Shown here piece after piece: positions 1 through 7,416 of a stretch of DNA of 41,498 nucleotides (positions within the stretch are counted from its first letter, which is position 1; each line of letters starts with the position of its first letter). A model generated the notes under the pieces. It did no database searches. It was not told the DNA's origin and was given only the letters and a program-made list of their open reading frames with translations. The translations under genes were made by a program, and so were the position numbers. Source of the DNA: Lysobacterales bacterium 63-13 (lineage in GTDB: Bacteria; Pseudomonadota; Gammaproteobacteria; Xanthomonadales; Rhodanobacteraceae); contig MKWR01000034.1 of the NCBI GenBank assembly GCA_001899855.1, positions 1 through 41,498 of the forward strand. The letters run 5' to 3'.

Positions 1-114
1 TGCACCTCGTCTCCCTGCCGGTCCAAAAGGTCGGCAGGTTAGGTCAGAACACCCTGGTCAATTTTCAGCGAGCAGAACCCTCGTTTTCTGGTCAATTTTC
101 AACGGGCAGCAACA
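1..114. mobile_element. Terminal part of an IS21-like element
   Basis: Two imperfect direct copies of CTGGTCAATTTTCANCGNGCAG lie at 54-75 and 88-109, the second running into CAACA at 110-114. Repeated terminal motifs of the CTGGTCAATTTTCAACCGGC kind, ending in CA, are characteristic of some IS21-family elements, so this is probably one end of such an element whose istA/istB genes lie to the left of the window. A short inverted repeat (CCTGCCG/CGGCAGG, 14-39) precedes them and may be a terminator. No transposase coding is visible, so the family call rests on the repeats alone. Confidence 0.45.
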
Positions 115-123
115 CAGTGGCGC

Positions 124-900
124 TCAATGTGAGTGCGAGGGAGCATCGGGCCATCCCCGACGCAAGGATTCTTGAACACCGTGCACCAGTCCTTCGCTTG
201 GAGGCCAAACGCTGTCTTCGAAAATCAGAAGCCCTTGGTCGGCCCAAATTTTGACTTTGCTGTATGCCAGGCCGATTGGTATTTCAGCGGCATTCGCCAA
301 AGTTTCAAGTCGTTCGCTAGCGGTTCTGTCCGGCAGTGCGCGTCGGAGTCGCTCAATCGCTTCGGGGGCTGAAGGATCGGTTGCGGTCCACGTGAAATCG
401 AGGCCGGCCGCAGTCGGCGAGCAGCTCCAGCCGCCCGAAAATTCCGCGACCACTATCCATCCATTCTCTTCTAGCCACCGCACGCTACTAATGATTTTTG
501 CGCTGGAGGCACCTAAAGCTGACTCAAGATCGCCTGATTCGAAGTGTTGGAACGGCCCTTCGTCGCTCGCGCGATCAAACATGTACAACATCAGCGCTCG
601 GTCTAAGTTCTGTAGTTTGGCAATTGTCACTGAGGGATGCGGAGTCACTACAGCCGCATAGATCAAATGAACCTTGTTCAACAGTTCTTGCAGCTGCTCG
701 TGCTGATCTGCCTTCATTGAAATTACAGAAGCTAGCGTTTGATCTGCCTGCTTAAGCAGCAATGGGAAGGCTTCATGCTCAAGCCAGTCTCGGAACGTGG
801 CGGCATCCAGCGCTTCCCCTCTGCTTTCCTTTCCAGTGAGATATGTCGCGGCCAGGGAAAGTAGGGTGCTGGTCAATTCGAAAGAGTAAGGGTCTATCAT
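124..900 (-). CDS. Hypothetical protein with winged-helix-like C-terminal part
   Basis: A 258-residue protein that I do not recognise. It has no signal peptide or membrane segment. The first 90 residues are helical in character. Residues about 100-175 read like a winged-helix domain (a short helix pair, then SSVRWLEENGW followed by a hydrophobic hairpin), as in DNA-binding or adaptor proteins. The C-terminal third is again helical, with a second possible wHTH around LETLANAAEIPIGLAY. It stands alone, converging on the IS21-like repeats. Codon use is less GC-rich than in the imu genes, consistent with recent acquisition. A DNA-binding role is inference. Confidence 0.6.
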   Translation of the reverse strand: MIDPYSFELTSTLLSLAATYLTGKESRGEALDAATFRDWLEHEAFPLLLKQADQTLASVISMKADQHEQLQELLNKVHLIYAAVVTPHPSVTIAKLQNLDRALMLYMFDRASDEGPFQHFESGDLESALGASSAKIISSVRWLEENGWIVVAEFSGGWSCSPTAAGLDFTWTATDPSAPEAIERLRRALPDRTASERLETLANAAEIPIGLAYSKVKIWADQGLLIFEDSVWPPSEGLVHGVQESLRRGWPDAPSHSH

Positions 901-1011
901 TGAACCGTACAGGTTTTGATCTGTTAGCGTGGGGGCGGCCTAGGTGTCCGAAAGCCGAAAAAGGTCGGCGCACGAATTCCTACGCCACCCATAATCATTA
1001 CTCAATAATAG

Positions 1012-1263
1012 TCACTTTAGCCGAATCAAGGCATAGCCGCCGTCAGAGAGGTTGGCGAATAGGTCTCGATCTAATTCGATGATGTCTGGAAGCGGTCGAT
1101 GCGGCGGTGCCAGCTCTCGAAGCCAGATCTCAACAGCTGCGATGGCGGCTAGGTGCTCGGGCAATTGAGGATTTGCTGGATCCAGATTGAATGAAATAGC
1201 AGACCTCAGAGGTGGTGCTTGGGTGTCGGAAGGCGTGCTCGCGATTGTAAGCAAAAGCAACAA
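1012..1263 (-). CDS. Small hypothetical protein
   Basis: An 83-residue frame opening with a TTG codon. The N-terminus is hydrophobic (MLLLLTIA) but too short to be a confident signal peptide. The middle reads like ordinary protein sequence (EHLAAIAAVEIWLRELAPPH, then PDIIELDRDLF). No clear ribosome-binding site is visible, and the gene may be the 3' part of something longer whose start was lost. It has the same orientation as the 258-residue gene that follows it. Function unknown; existence only moderately supported. Confidence 0.35.
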   Translation of the reverse strand: MLLLLTIASTPSDTQAPPLRSAISFNLDPANPQLPEHLAAIAAVEIWLRELAPPHRPLPDIIELDRDLFANLSDGGYALIRLK

Positions 1264-1303
1264 AGACGTGCCAAAAGTTATGTGCTAATTTTTGGGAATT
1301 TCC

Positions 1304-1468
1304 TCAAGCAGCGAGTATGCGTTTACGCTCATCTGCCAGCGTGGCCGGCAGGATGAAAAATCCAGTGACGCGGCCGCGGTATTTCGTTGCGAGACGCTCG
1401 GCCAATGCGTCCGCCGGACGGACGTTGAGGTCGGCACGCTGGGCGGCGCGGGTGGCCAATTCGGACAT
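1304..1468 (-). CDS. 54-residue hypothetical protein divergent from lexA-like gene
   Basis: A 54-residue frame that starts at an ATG preceded by GGAG at a good distance. The protein (MSELATRAAQRADLNVRPAD and on to RKRILAA) is helical and basic at the end, with no Cys and no membrane segment. It is transcribed away from the lexA-like gene, with 157 bp between the two starts, so both could share one operator region. No family recognised. Confidence 0.45.
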   Translation of the reverse strand: MSELATRAAQRADLNVRPADALAERLATKYRGRVTGFFILPATLADERKRILAA

Positions 1469-1625
1469 CAGGGGTCTCCTAAAGAAGGGCCTTGTGGCGC
1501 GTCGACTTCTCATTCCGTGCGACATGTGGTGTCGAATCTCTGCAGCGACGCAGTTAAGCCGGGGAATTCGCTGGCCCCACAGTGACTTGTGCATAGTCCC
1601 CGTGTTGTGATTATTATTAGTCATC

Positions 1626-2240
1626 ATGAGCCTCACTGCACAACAGCGCGCCATCCTGATCTTCATTGAAGACCGCTTGCGCCTCGACGGCTTTCCGCCG
1701 ACGCAGCTGGAGATCTGTGCGGCGTTCGGGTTCGCGCAGAACGCGACGGCGGCATACCACTTACGCGCGTTGGAAGAGGCAGGGGAAATCACGCGGGTGC
1801 CAAGGGCGGCGCGCAGCATCCGTCTCAGTCGGTTACCGCCCTCGGCGAAGATCGATGTGCTGCGGCTTCCGATCTTCGGGCGTGTCGCGGCGGGCAATCC
1901 CATCGGGCCAGGCGTCGAGGCTGACGAGGCGATCGAGGTAGGGCGCGGGGTGTTTTCGCCCGTGCCGGACTACCTGCTGCGCGTGCGCGGCGACTCCATG
2001 GTGGACGACGGCATCTTCGACGGAGATCTCGTGGCCATCCGCCGCAGCACCACCGCGCGCAACGGGCAAATCGTCGTCGCCCGAATCGACGACGAAGTCA
2101 CCATCAAGCGCCTGAAGACGCGGGGCCGCGACATCCAGTTGTTACCGCGAAATTCGGCGTTCGAACCCATCAGCGTGCCCCGCGGCGCCGACTTCGCCAT
2201 CGAGGGTATCTTCTGTGGCCTCATCCGGTCGGGCGACTGA
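1626..2240 (+). CDS. lexA: LexA-family SOS repressor of the imu cassette
   Basis: A 204-residue LexA-type self-cleaving repressor. The N-terminal winged helix (residues 1-70) starts LTAQQRAILIFIEDRL. The C-terminal S24-type domain has the scissile bond A89-G90 (VAAGNP), nucleophile S124 (GDSM) and lysine K161 (VTIKRLK). The spacings between these (35 and 37 residues) equal those of E. coli LexA. The ATG at the TCATC|ATG junction gives a full-length protein. It overlaps imuA (TGATG), the usual order lexA2-imuA-imuB-dnaE2, and so probably represses its own operon until RecA filaments trigger cleavage. The 157-bp upstream gap is AT-rich near the start (GATTATTATTAG), a plausible operator, but I see no textbook SOS box. 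Confidence 0.93.
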   Translation: MSLTAQQRAILIFIEDRLRLDGFPPTQLEICAAFGFAQNATAAYHLRALEEAGEITRVPRAARSIRLSRLPPSAKIDVLRLPIFGRVAAGNPIGPGVEADEAIEVGRGVFSPVPDYLLRVRGDSMVDDGIFDGDLVAIRRSTTARNGQIVVARIDDEVTIKRLKTRGRDIQLLPRNSAFEPISVPRGADFAIEGIFCGLIRSGD

Positions 2241-2866
2241 TGGGCGCCGTCGTGGCTCTGGACCAGTTGCTCGCCGAGCGCACCATTTGGCGCGGAAAGG
2301 CACCCGCGCGAGCGTCGTCCCGCGCGCAACCGACGGGACTCGCCGCGCTCGATGCGGCCCTCCCCTTCGCGGGATGGCCTCCAGCAAGCCTCAGTGAGGT
2401 GCTCGTGGCCTGCGATGGCTTGGGAGAGCTGTCGCTGCTGTGGCCGACGCTCGCGCGCCTCACGGCAGAGGGTCGCCCCGTCGTGGTCATTGGGCCGCCG
2501 TACCTGCCATACGCACCGGCTTGGCACCTCGCTGGAGTGGCCCTCGACAAAGTGACAGTCGTCCACGCCGATGCCACCCGTGCGATGTGGGCAGCCGAGC
2601 AGTGCCTGCGTTCGTCCGCATGCGGTGCGGTGCTATGTTGGCCCAAGAATCCGACCGACCAGGCATTACGCCGCCTCCAGGTGGCCTCGGAAACCGGGCA
2701 CGCCCTAGGTTTCGTGTTCCGTCCGGAGCGCGCGGCGGACAACCCCTCGCCGGCTGCGTTGCGGCTTCACGTCCAGGCGCACCCACGCCGCGTCCGTGTG
2801 TTGAAGTGCCGCGGCGCGAACCCGCCTCCGCACAGCATCCCCATGCCCGCATTCGCGCTCGCCTGA
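2240..2866 (+). CDS. imuA: ImuA, mutasome accessory protein
   Basis: A 208-residue ImuA (RecA/SulA-like) protein of the damage-inducible mutasome. ImuA helps ImuB and the error-prone polymerase DnaE2 (ImuC) carry out translesion synthesis. The family signature near residues 30-75 is visible (GLAALDAALPFAGWPPASLS, then ELSLLWPTLARL), as is a degenerate ATPase-like core without a proper Walker A motif. The start codon overlaps the stop of the lexA-like gene, and imuB follows after 10 bp, so the genes are co-transcribed. With dnaE2 split downstream, this protein probably has no working cis-encoded polymerase partner. Confidence 0.88.
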   Translation: MGAVVALDQLLAERTIWRGKAPARASSRAQPTGLAALDAALPFAGWPPASLSEVLVACDGLGELSLLWPTLARLTAEGRPVVVIGPPYLPYAPAWHLAGVALDKVTVVHADATRAMWAAEQCLRSSACGAVLCWPKNPTDQALRRLQVASETGHALGFVFRPERAADNPSPAALRLHVQAHPRRVRVLKCRGANPPPHSIPMPAFALA

Positions 2867-2876
2867 TACCGATGCC

Positions 2877-4283
2877 ATGCACTGGGCCTGTATTTTGTTT
2901 CCCCATTTTGCCGTCGATGGCGTGCAGAGGCAGCGCCCGCCGTCCGCGCGACCACTGGCTATGCTCACGGGCCCCGCGCACCGGCGCGTGGTTCACGCGG
3001 TCAACGACGCGGCCGCTGCGCGCGGATTGAAGGCCCGGCTCTCGGTCCAGGCCGCGCAGGCGTTGACATCGGACTGCGACTGGGTCGAGTTCGACGCGAG
3101 CGCCATGGAGCGCGACCGGCAGCTCTTGGCAGCTTGGGCCTACGGTTTCAGCTCGCAGGTGTCTCTCGCCTTCGACGACGCCCTGGTACTCGAGATCGGG
3201 CAGAGCATCGCGCTATTCGGGCCGTGGCCGGACTTTGAGCGGCGACTGCGTCTTGAACTTGACGACCTCGGTTTCCGGCACCGCATCGTTGCGGCGCCGA
3301 ACGCGTGGGCCGCGCGAACCCTGGCGAACGTTCACGACGGCCTGGGCGTCGATGCACCGCAACTTTCCGGGGCCATCGGTCGTTTGCCGGTGGCCGCCGC
3401 AGGCTTCGCTCCTGATGTGACAGAGGCATTCACGCGCATGGGTCTGAGACGCCTCAACCAAGTAATGGCCGCGCCGCGCGAAGGCATCGCGCGCCGGTTT
3501 CCGCCGCACGTGCTCGATTGGGTCGATGCGCTGTGCGGACGAGTGGTGCCGCTGCGCATGTACCGGCCGCCGTCAACGTTCCAACGGCGCATGGAGTTCG
3601 ACCATGAAATCGAACTGACGAGCGGACTGCTGTTTCCGCTGCGTCGACTCGTTGGCGATCTCGCGACGTTCGTCCGCGCGCGAGACGGGGGCGTTCAACG
3701 GTTCCAAGTCGTCTTCGAGCACGACCGCTTCGAATCCACCGTGCTCGACGTGGGGATGCTGGCGCCGGAGCGTGACGCCTTGCGCTTGCTCGACGTCGCC
3801 TGCCATCGCTTGGATCGCCTTACGTTGAAGGCCCCCGTACGTGCGGTGTCCATCGTGGCCGATGACCTGCCGCCATTCGTGCCGCCGTCGGGCGATCTCT
3901 TTGAGGAGCACCCGCAAGGCGCACTGTCGTTCGACCAGCTTCGCGAGCGCCTTCGCGCGCGACTCGGGGATACCGAAGTCCACGGGATGGCCACCGACTT
4001 TGACCATCGGCCCGAACGGGCATGGCGACGTCAACGCGAACGCAACGAACCGCTGGCAGCGCTCGCGGATGCGCGTCCCGCCTGGATGCTGGAGAAACCC
4101 ATTCTCTTCCGGGCGCGCCATCGCGTCCTCTTCGGACCGGAGCGCGTGGAAAGCGGCTGGTGGGACGGCGACGACGTGCGCCGCGACTACTACATCGTTG
4201 AAACCGACGCCGGCCAAGTCGCTTGGGTGTACGCGGCATCGGGTGAGCGGGGGCCGTTCATGCTTCACGGGTTTTTCGCGTGA
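2877..4283 (+). CDS. imuB: ImuB, Y-family polymerase-like mutasome protein
   Basis: A 468-residue ImuB. It opens with the Y-family pattern [20 protein letters not shown], continues through palm-like sequence ([20 protein letters not shown]) and a helix-hairpin region (residues about 175-235, [20 protein letters not shown]), and ends with the ImuB-specific domain ([15 protein letters not shown]). ImuB proteins lack the catalytic acidic residues of true Y-family polymerases and act as the hub binding the beta clamp, ImuA and DnaE2. The stop codon overlaps the GTG start of dnaE2 by 4 bp (GTGA), showing translational coupling. Confidence 0.9.
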   Translation: MHWACILFPHFAVDGVQRQRPPSARPLAMLTGPAHRRVVHAVNDAAAARGLKARLSVQAAQALTSDCDWVEFDASAMERDRQLLAAWAYGFSSQVSLAFDDALVLEIGQSIALFGPWPDFERRLRLELDDLGFRHRIVAAPNAWAARTLANVHDGLGVDAPQLSGAIGRLPVAAAGFAPDVTEAFTRMGLRRLNQVMAAPREGIARRFPPHVLDWVDALCGRVVPLRMYRPPSTFQRRMEFDHEIELTSGLLFPLRRLVGDLATFVRARDGGVQRFQVVFEHDRFESTVLDVGMLAPERDALRLLDVACHRLDRLTLKAPVRAVSIVADDLPPFVPPSGDLFEEHPQGALSFDQLRERLRARLGDTEVHGMATDFDHRPERAWRRQRERNEPLAALADARPAWMLEKPILFRARHRVLFGPERVESGWWDGDDVRRDYYIVETDAGQVAWVYAASGERGPFMLHGFFA

Positions 4284-5689
4284 GCCTGTCCGGGTACGCC
4301 GAACTTCATTGCCTGTCGGCGTTCTCGTTCCAGCGCGGCGCGTCTATCGCGAAGGAGTTGTTCCACCGCGCCGCACACGTCGGCTACGAAGCGCTCGCCA
4401 TCACCGACGAATGCTCGCTCGCGGGCATCGTGCGCGCGCACGAAGCGGCGCAAGAAATGGGCGTGCGCCTCATCATCGGCAGCGAGTTCCAACTGCACGA
4501 CGGACCAAAGGTTGTTTTGTTGGTCGTCGACCACGACGGCTACACCGCGCTGTGCCGCCTCATCACCGTCGCTCGGCGCGCGGCGGAAAAGGGGAGCTAC
4601 CGACTGACGCGGGCGGACGTTCGCGATGTGCCGGACGGACTGCTGGCGCTGTGGGTGCCGGCGAAGGAACCCGATGCGGAACACGGACGCTGGTTGAGCG
4701 CGGTGTTTCCGCAGCGGTGCTGGCTGGCCATCGAACTTCACCGCGGCATCGACGACGAAGGGCGTTGCCGCCGCTTGCGGGCGCTCGCTGAGACGCTCGG
4801 CTTGCGCGCGGTCGCGGCCGGCGATGTCCACTACCACGTGCGACAACGGCGCGCGCTTCACGACGTGATGACAGCCATTCGCCACCGCACCACCGTTGCC
4901 CGGGCCGGCGCATTTCGGTTTCCGAACGCCGAGCGCCATTTGCGGAGCCGCCGCGCGCTTTCGGCGATCTACCCGGCTGACTTGCTCGACGAAACGCGCC
5001 GCATCGCGGAGCGCTGTCAGTTCTCACTCAAGGAACTGCGTTACACGTACCCGCGCGAACTGGTACCCGATGGGCACACGCCGACGACCTGGCTCAGGCA
5101 TCTCACAGAGGAGGGGGCGCGCTGGCGATGGCCGGACGGCCCGTCGGAAAAGGCACGCACGCTCATCGAAAAGGAGCTCGCCCTCATTGCGGACCTCAAT
5201 TACGAGTCGTACTTTTTGACGGTGCACGACATCGTTCGCTTCGCGCGCAGACAAGGCATCCTCTGCCAGGGCCGCGGGTCAGCGGCGAACTCGGCGGTCT
5301 GCTTTGCGCTGGGCGTGACCGAGATTGCGCCCGACCTCATCGGGATGCTGTTCGAACGATTCATCTCCAAGGAACGCAACGAGCCGCCCGACATCGATAT
5401 CGATTTCGAGCACGAGCGGCGCGAGGAAGTGCTTCAGTACGTCTTCAACCGCTACGGCCGAGACCGTGCGGCCCTGACCTGTGTTGCGACGAGCTACCGC
5501 GGTCGCAGTGCCGTTCGCGACGTCGCCAAGGCGCTGGGCTTGGCAGCCGACCAGGTCGGCGCGCTGGCGAGCATCCTCGATGCCTGGAGCGTCGAAACCC
5601 CGGCCGATGCGCTTTTGCGCGAGGCGGGTTTTGACCCCGACGCGCCGATCATCCGGCGCGTTACCGCAATGACGGCGGAACTGACGAGG
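4280..5689 (+). pseudogene. dnaE2: dnaE2 (imuC) 5' fragment, cut by a Tn3-family transposon
   Basis: The first 470 codons of the error-prone DNA polymerase III alpha subunit DnaE2/ImuC. The GTG start overlaps the imuB stop. It holds the PHP domain ([17 protein letters not shown] at the N-terminus) and part of the polymerase palm, including PDIDID with D371, D373 and D375. At 5690 the frame enters the transposon repeat and ends at 5737 after 16 foreign codons. The third catalytic aspartate of this polymerase family (in [11 protein letters not shown]) is on the distal fragment at 21955, so neither piece can be an active polymerase. Confidence 0.95.
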
Positions 5690-5691
5690 TT
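5687..5691. repeat. Target-site duplication AGGTT, left copy
   Basis: AGGTT directly precedes the left terminal repeat and recurs directly after the right one at 21799-21803. Five bases is the duplication size of Tn3-family elements. Joining the flanks across one copy restores dnaE2 codons reading [15 protein letters not shown], a normal DnaE2 sequence. Confidence 0.93.
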
Positions 5692-5718
5692 GAGGGTCGG
5701 CAGGGATTCATGTAAAAA
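5692..5718 (+). repeat. Left terminal inverted repeat of the Tn3-family element
   Basis: It begins GAGGGTCGGCAGGGATTC and continues ATGTAAAAA. The right end, read inwards, differs at a single position (A/G at base 19). After 15 diverged bases with scattered matches, both ends share CTAAG at bases 43-47, which suggests a bipartite transposase-binding repeat of about 47 bp. Confidence 0.93.
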
Positions 5719-5770
5719 ACAGCCAAAAGCGAACTAAGTGGTTGTTATTGTTGGCCGGAATCGCTTGGTA

Positions 5771-5798
5771 CAGCGCCGTCAGCGCTGATTTTAGTTTT
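5771..5798 (+). terminator. Candidate terminator inside the transposon left end
   Basis: CAGCGC (5771-5776) pairs perfectly with GCGCTG (5782-5787) around a 5-base loop and is followed by ATTTTAGTTTT. It would stop transcripts coming from the broken dnaE2 before they reach the metal operon, leaving that operon under its own MerR-type promoter. Confidence 0.4.
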
Positions 5799-5861
5799 GC
5801 GTCAGAACCCCGCTTGGAACCCAACGCAACTGCAAGCGAGCTCGCCTTCGGCAAATAGCGC

Positions 5862-5893
5862 TTGACCTTGGAGTATTGTCCAAGGTGTAGCCT
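5862..5893 (+). promoter_or_regulatory. MerR-type promoter/operator of the metal operon
   Basis: TTGACC (5862-5867) and TAGCCT (5888-5893) are separated by 20 bp. Between and overlapping them is a perfect dyad, ACCTTGG and CCAAGGT (5865-5871 and 5880-5886) with an 8-base centre. An over-long spacer with a dyad between the hexamers is the hallmark of promoters that MerR-family activators untwist. Twenty bases matches the ZntR-type spacing, while CueR and MerR promoters usually have 19. It reads into the regulator gene, so the regulator is autoregulated with its operon. Confidence 0.8.
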
Positions 5894-5925
5894 CACTCCG
5901 TGCAAAACGGAATAAGAGGCTATCC

Positions 5926-6369
5926 ATGCAGGCACTGACTGTCGGCGAAGTGGCGAAGCGCGCTGGCGTTGGCTCCGATACGGTTCGGTTCTACGAACGC
6001 GAAGGCTTGATCGACAAGCCTCCGCGCCGTCCGTCGGGCTACCGGCAATACCCCGAGGAGACGGTCTCCCTGATCCGTTTCATCCGGCGGGCGCAGGACT
6101 TGGGCTTCACGCTCAAGGAAGTCGATGAGCTGATCAGCCTCCGCGACGGCGCCAATCGGCACCGGGGCGAGGTTCGCGCGCTCGCGACCTCCAAGCTCCA
6201 GGACATCGACCGCAAGCTCACCCGGCTCCAGGCCATGCGCAGTGCGCTCGCCGGGATGCTGGAGGACTGCGAATGCGGGGCGCGGCCGAGCTGCCCCATC
6301 CTCGCGGTGCTCAACGATCCCGACGACGAATTACCCACTCAAGCGAGGCCATCTCATGACCAGCAGTAA
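5926..6369 (+). CDS. MerR-family metal-responsive regulator, CueR-like Cys pair
   Basis: A 147-residue MerR-family activator. It has an N-terminal winged helix (LTVGEVAKRAGVGSDTVRFY), a dimerisation helix and a C-terminal metal loop with C115, C117 and C123. The C115-C123 spacing of 8 equals that of C112-C120 in the Cu(I) sensor CueR. Divalent sensors such as MerR and ZntR also carry a Cys on the dimerisation helix. Here the matching place (RHRGEV) holds Arg80, whereas CueR has Ser77. This points to a monovalent soft metal (Cu, Ag or Au) but is not decisive. The gene is first in a co-directional run and its end overlaps the next start by 14 bp. Confidence 0.85.
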   Translation: MQALTVGEVAKRAGVGSDTVRFYEREGLIDKPPRRPSGYRQYPEETVSLIRFIRRAQDLGFTLKEVDELISLRDGANRHRGEVRALATSKLQDIDRKLTRLQAMRSALAGMLEDCECGARPSCPILAVLNDPDDELPTQARPSHDQQ

Positions 6370-6718
6370 ACGCGCATCCTCCCGTCCCGTCATCTCGGCC
6401 CTGTTTGCCGGGCTGATTGGCGTGTTCACCCTCACGGCCGCCGCTTGCAGCGAGCCCACACCGCAACCCACCAAGGCAACACAGGAAGCCGGCATGAAGA
6501 CCGTTCTGATCCCGATCGAAGGCATGGCCTGCATGTCATGTGCGGCAAAGGTTACGAAGGCCATCGAATCCCTCAAGGGCGTGTCCGACGCCGAAGTCAA
6601 TCTGGCTGACCGCAATGCGCGCGTGCAATTTGCGCCTAACGAAATTGCGGTGAGTCAGATCGCCGCCGCGGTCAACGGTCTGGGTTACAAAGCGGGTGCG
6701 CCGGTGGAGGCGAAGTGA
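6356..6718 (+). CDS. HMA-domain periplasmic lipoprotein (MerP-like)
   Basis: A 120-residue protein with a basic N-terminus, a hydrophobic segment and a lipobox-like LTAAAC, followed by one heavy-metal-associated domain with the metal loop GMACMSCAAKV (CxxC). Predicted to be exported and lipid-anchored, it would bind a soft metal in the periplasm. It overlaps the regulator gene by 14 bp and the next gene by 4 bp (GTGA), so it belongs to the same operon. It is the likely metal carrier for the downstream CcdA-like protein or ATPase. The partner is inferred. Confidence 0.82.
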   Translation: MTSSKRASSRPVISALFAGLIGVFTLTAAACSEPTPQPTKATQEAGMKTVLIPIEGMACMSCAAKVTKAIESLKGVSDAEVNLADRNARVQFAPNEIAVSQIAAAVNGLGYKAGAPVEAK

Positions 6719-7404
6719 CCCTCGACGCCTTCCTGCGTCAGTTCGGCGGTGGCCTGAGCGACGAGCTCTCGATCATCGGGCTGGGGATCGTGTTTCTGGC
6801 CGGCGTCGTGGCCAGCGCGGTCTGCCCGTGCACGGTGCCCGTGGGGTTGGGCGTTGCCGGCGCCGCCGGCGCCACCGAGACCGAATCCAAGCGCGGCGGG
6901 CTGGCGATCGCTGCTGCGTTCTTCACCGGCATCGTTGTCAATCTGACGGTGCTCGGAATGCTCGCGGGCCGGCTCGGTGCGTTCGCGACCGCACAGTTCG
7001 GGCGTTACTGGTCCCTGGGCATGGCCCTCATGTTTTTCGCCGGCGCTGTTTTCGTGTTCCTGGCGCCGCGATTGAAGGTAAGCCAGTTGGCGGGATGGCG
7101 GCGGCCGGGCGTAACCGGCGCGTTCGGTTACGGATTCGTCTTCAGCCTGGGCACCTCCGTCGCGCCGCTGTTGCTGTTGCTTTCCGTCTCGGCGGCCGCG
7201 GCCAGCCCGATGCAAGGGCTGGTGCTCGCGTTTGTCTTCGGGTTGGGCCGAGGGCTGCCTTTTTTGCTCGCCGGCCTGGCGGCGGGCGCATTGACTGGCT
7301 TCACTCGCCTGAGCGCGTGGAGCCGCCCCCTGCATGTCATCAGCGGGCTCGCCCTACTCGGGGTGAGCCTGTACTACGCGAACACGTTCGCAATCCTGCT
7401 TTAA
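6715..7404 (+). CDS. CcdA/DsbD-like integral membrane protein
   Basis: A 229-residue membrane protein with about six hydrophobic segments and a GTG start coupled to the previous stop. The CcdA/DsbD transmembrane family is indicated by its glycine-rich first helix and the pair in VCPCTVPVGLG, where CcdA/DsbD proteins keep the cysteine that passes electrons across the membrane. A second family-like segment is FSLGTSVAPLLLLLSVS, which has lost the second cysteine. It could move reductant or metal between the cytoplasm and the HMA lipoprotein. It lies 12 bp upstream of the ATPase. Confidence 0.7.
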   Translation: MTLDAFLRQFGGGLSDELSIIGLGIVFLAGVVASAVCPCTVPVGLGVAGAAGATETESKRGGLAIAAAFFTGIVVNLTVLGMLAGRLGAFATAQFGRYWSLGMALMFFAGAVFVFLAPRLKVSQLAGWRRPGVTGAFGYGFVFSLGTSVAPLLLLLSVSAAAASPMQGLVLAFVFGLGRGLPFLLAGLAAGALTGFTRLSAWSRPLHVISGLALLGVSLYYANTFAILL

Positions 7405-7416
7405 GAGATCACCGAC

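Noticed and set aside
1560-1625. SOS box before the lexA-like gene
   Set aside because: Only weak dyads (GACT...AGTC, TGAT...ATCA) are visible; an operator is likely here but I cannot assign one.
5708-5935. 75-codon reverse frame at the transposon left end
   Set aside because: It covers the terminal repeat, terminator and MerR-type promoter; no ribosome-binding site and no recognisable protein.
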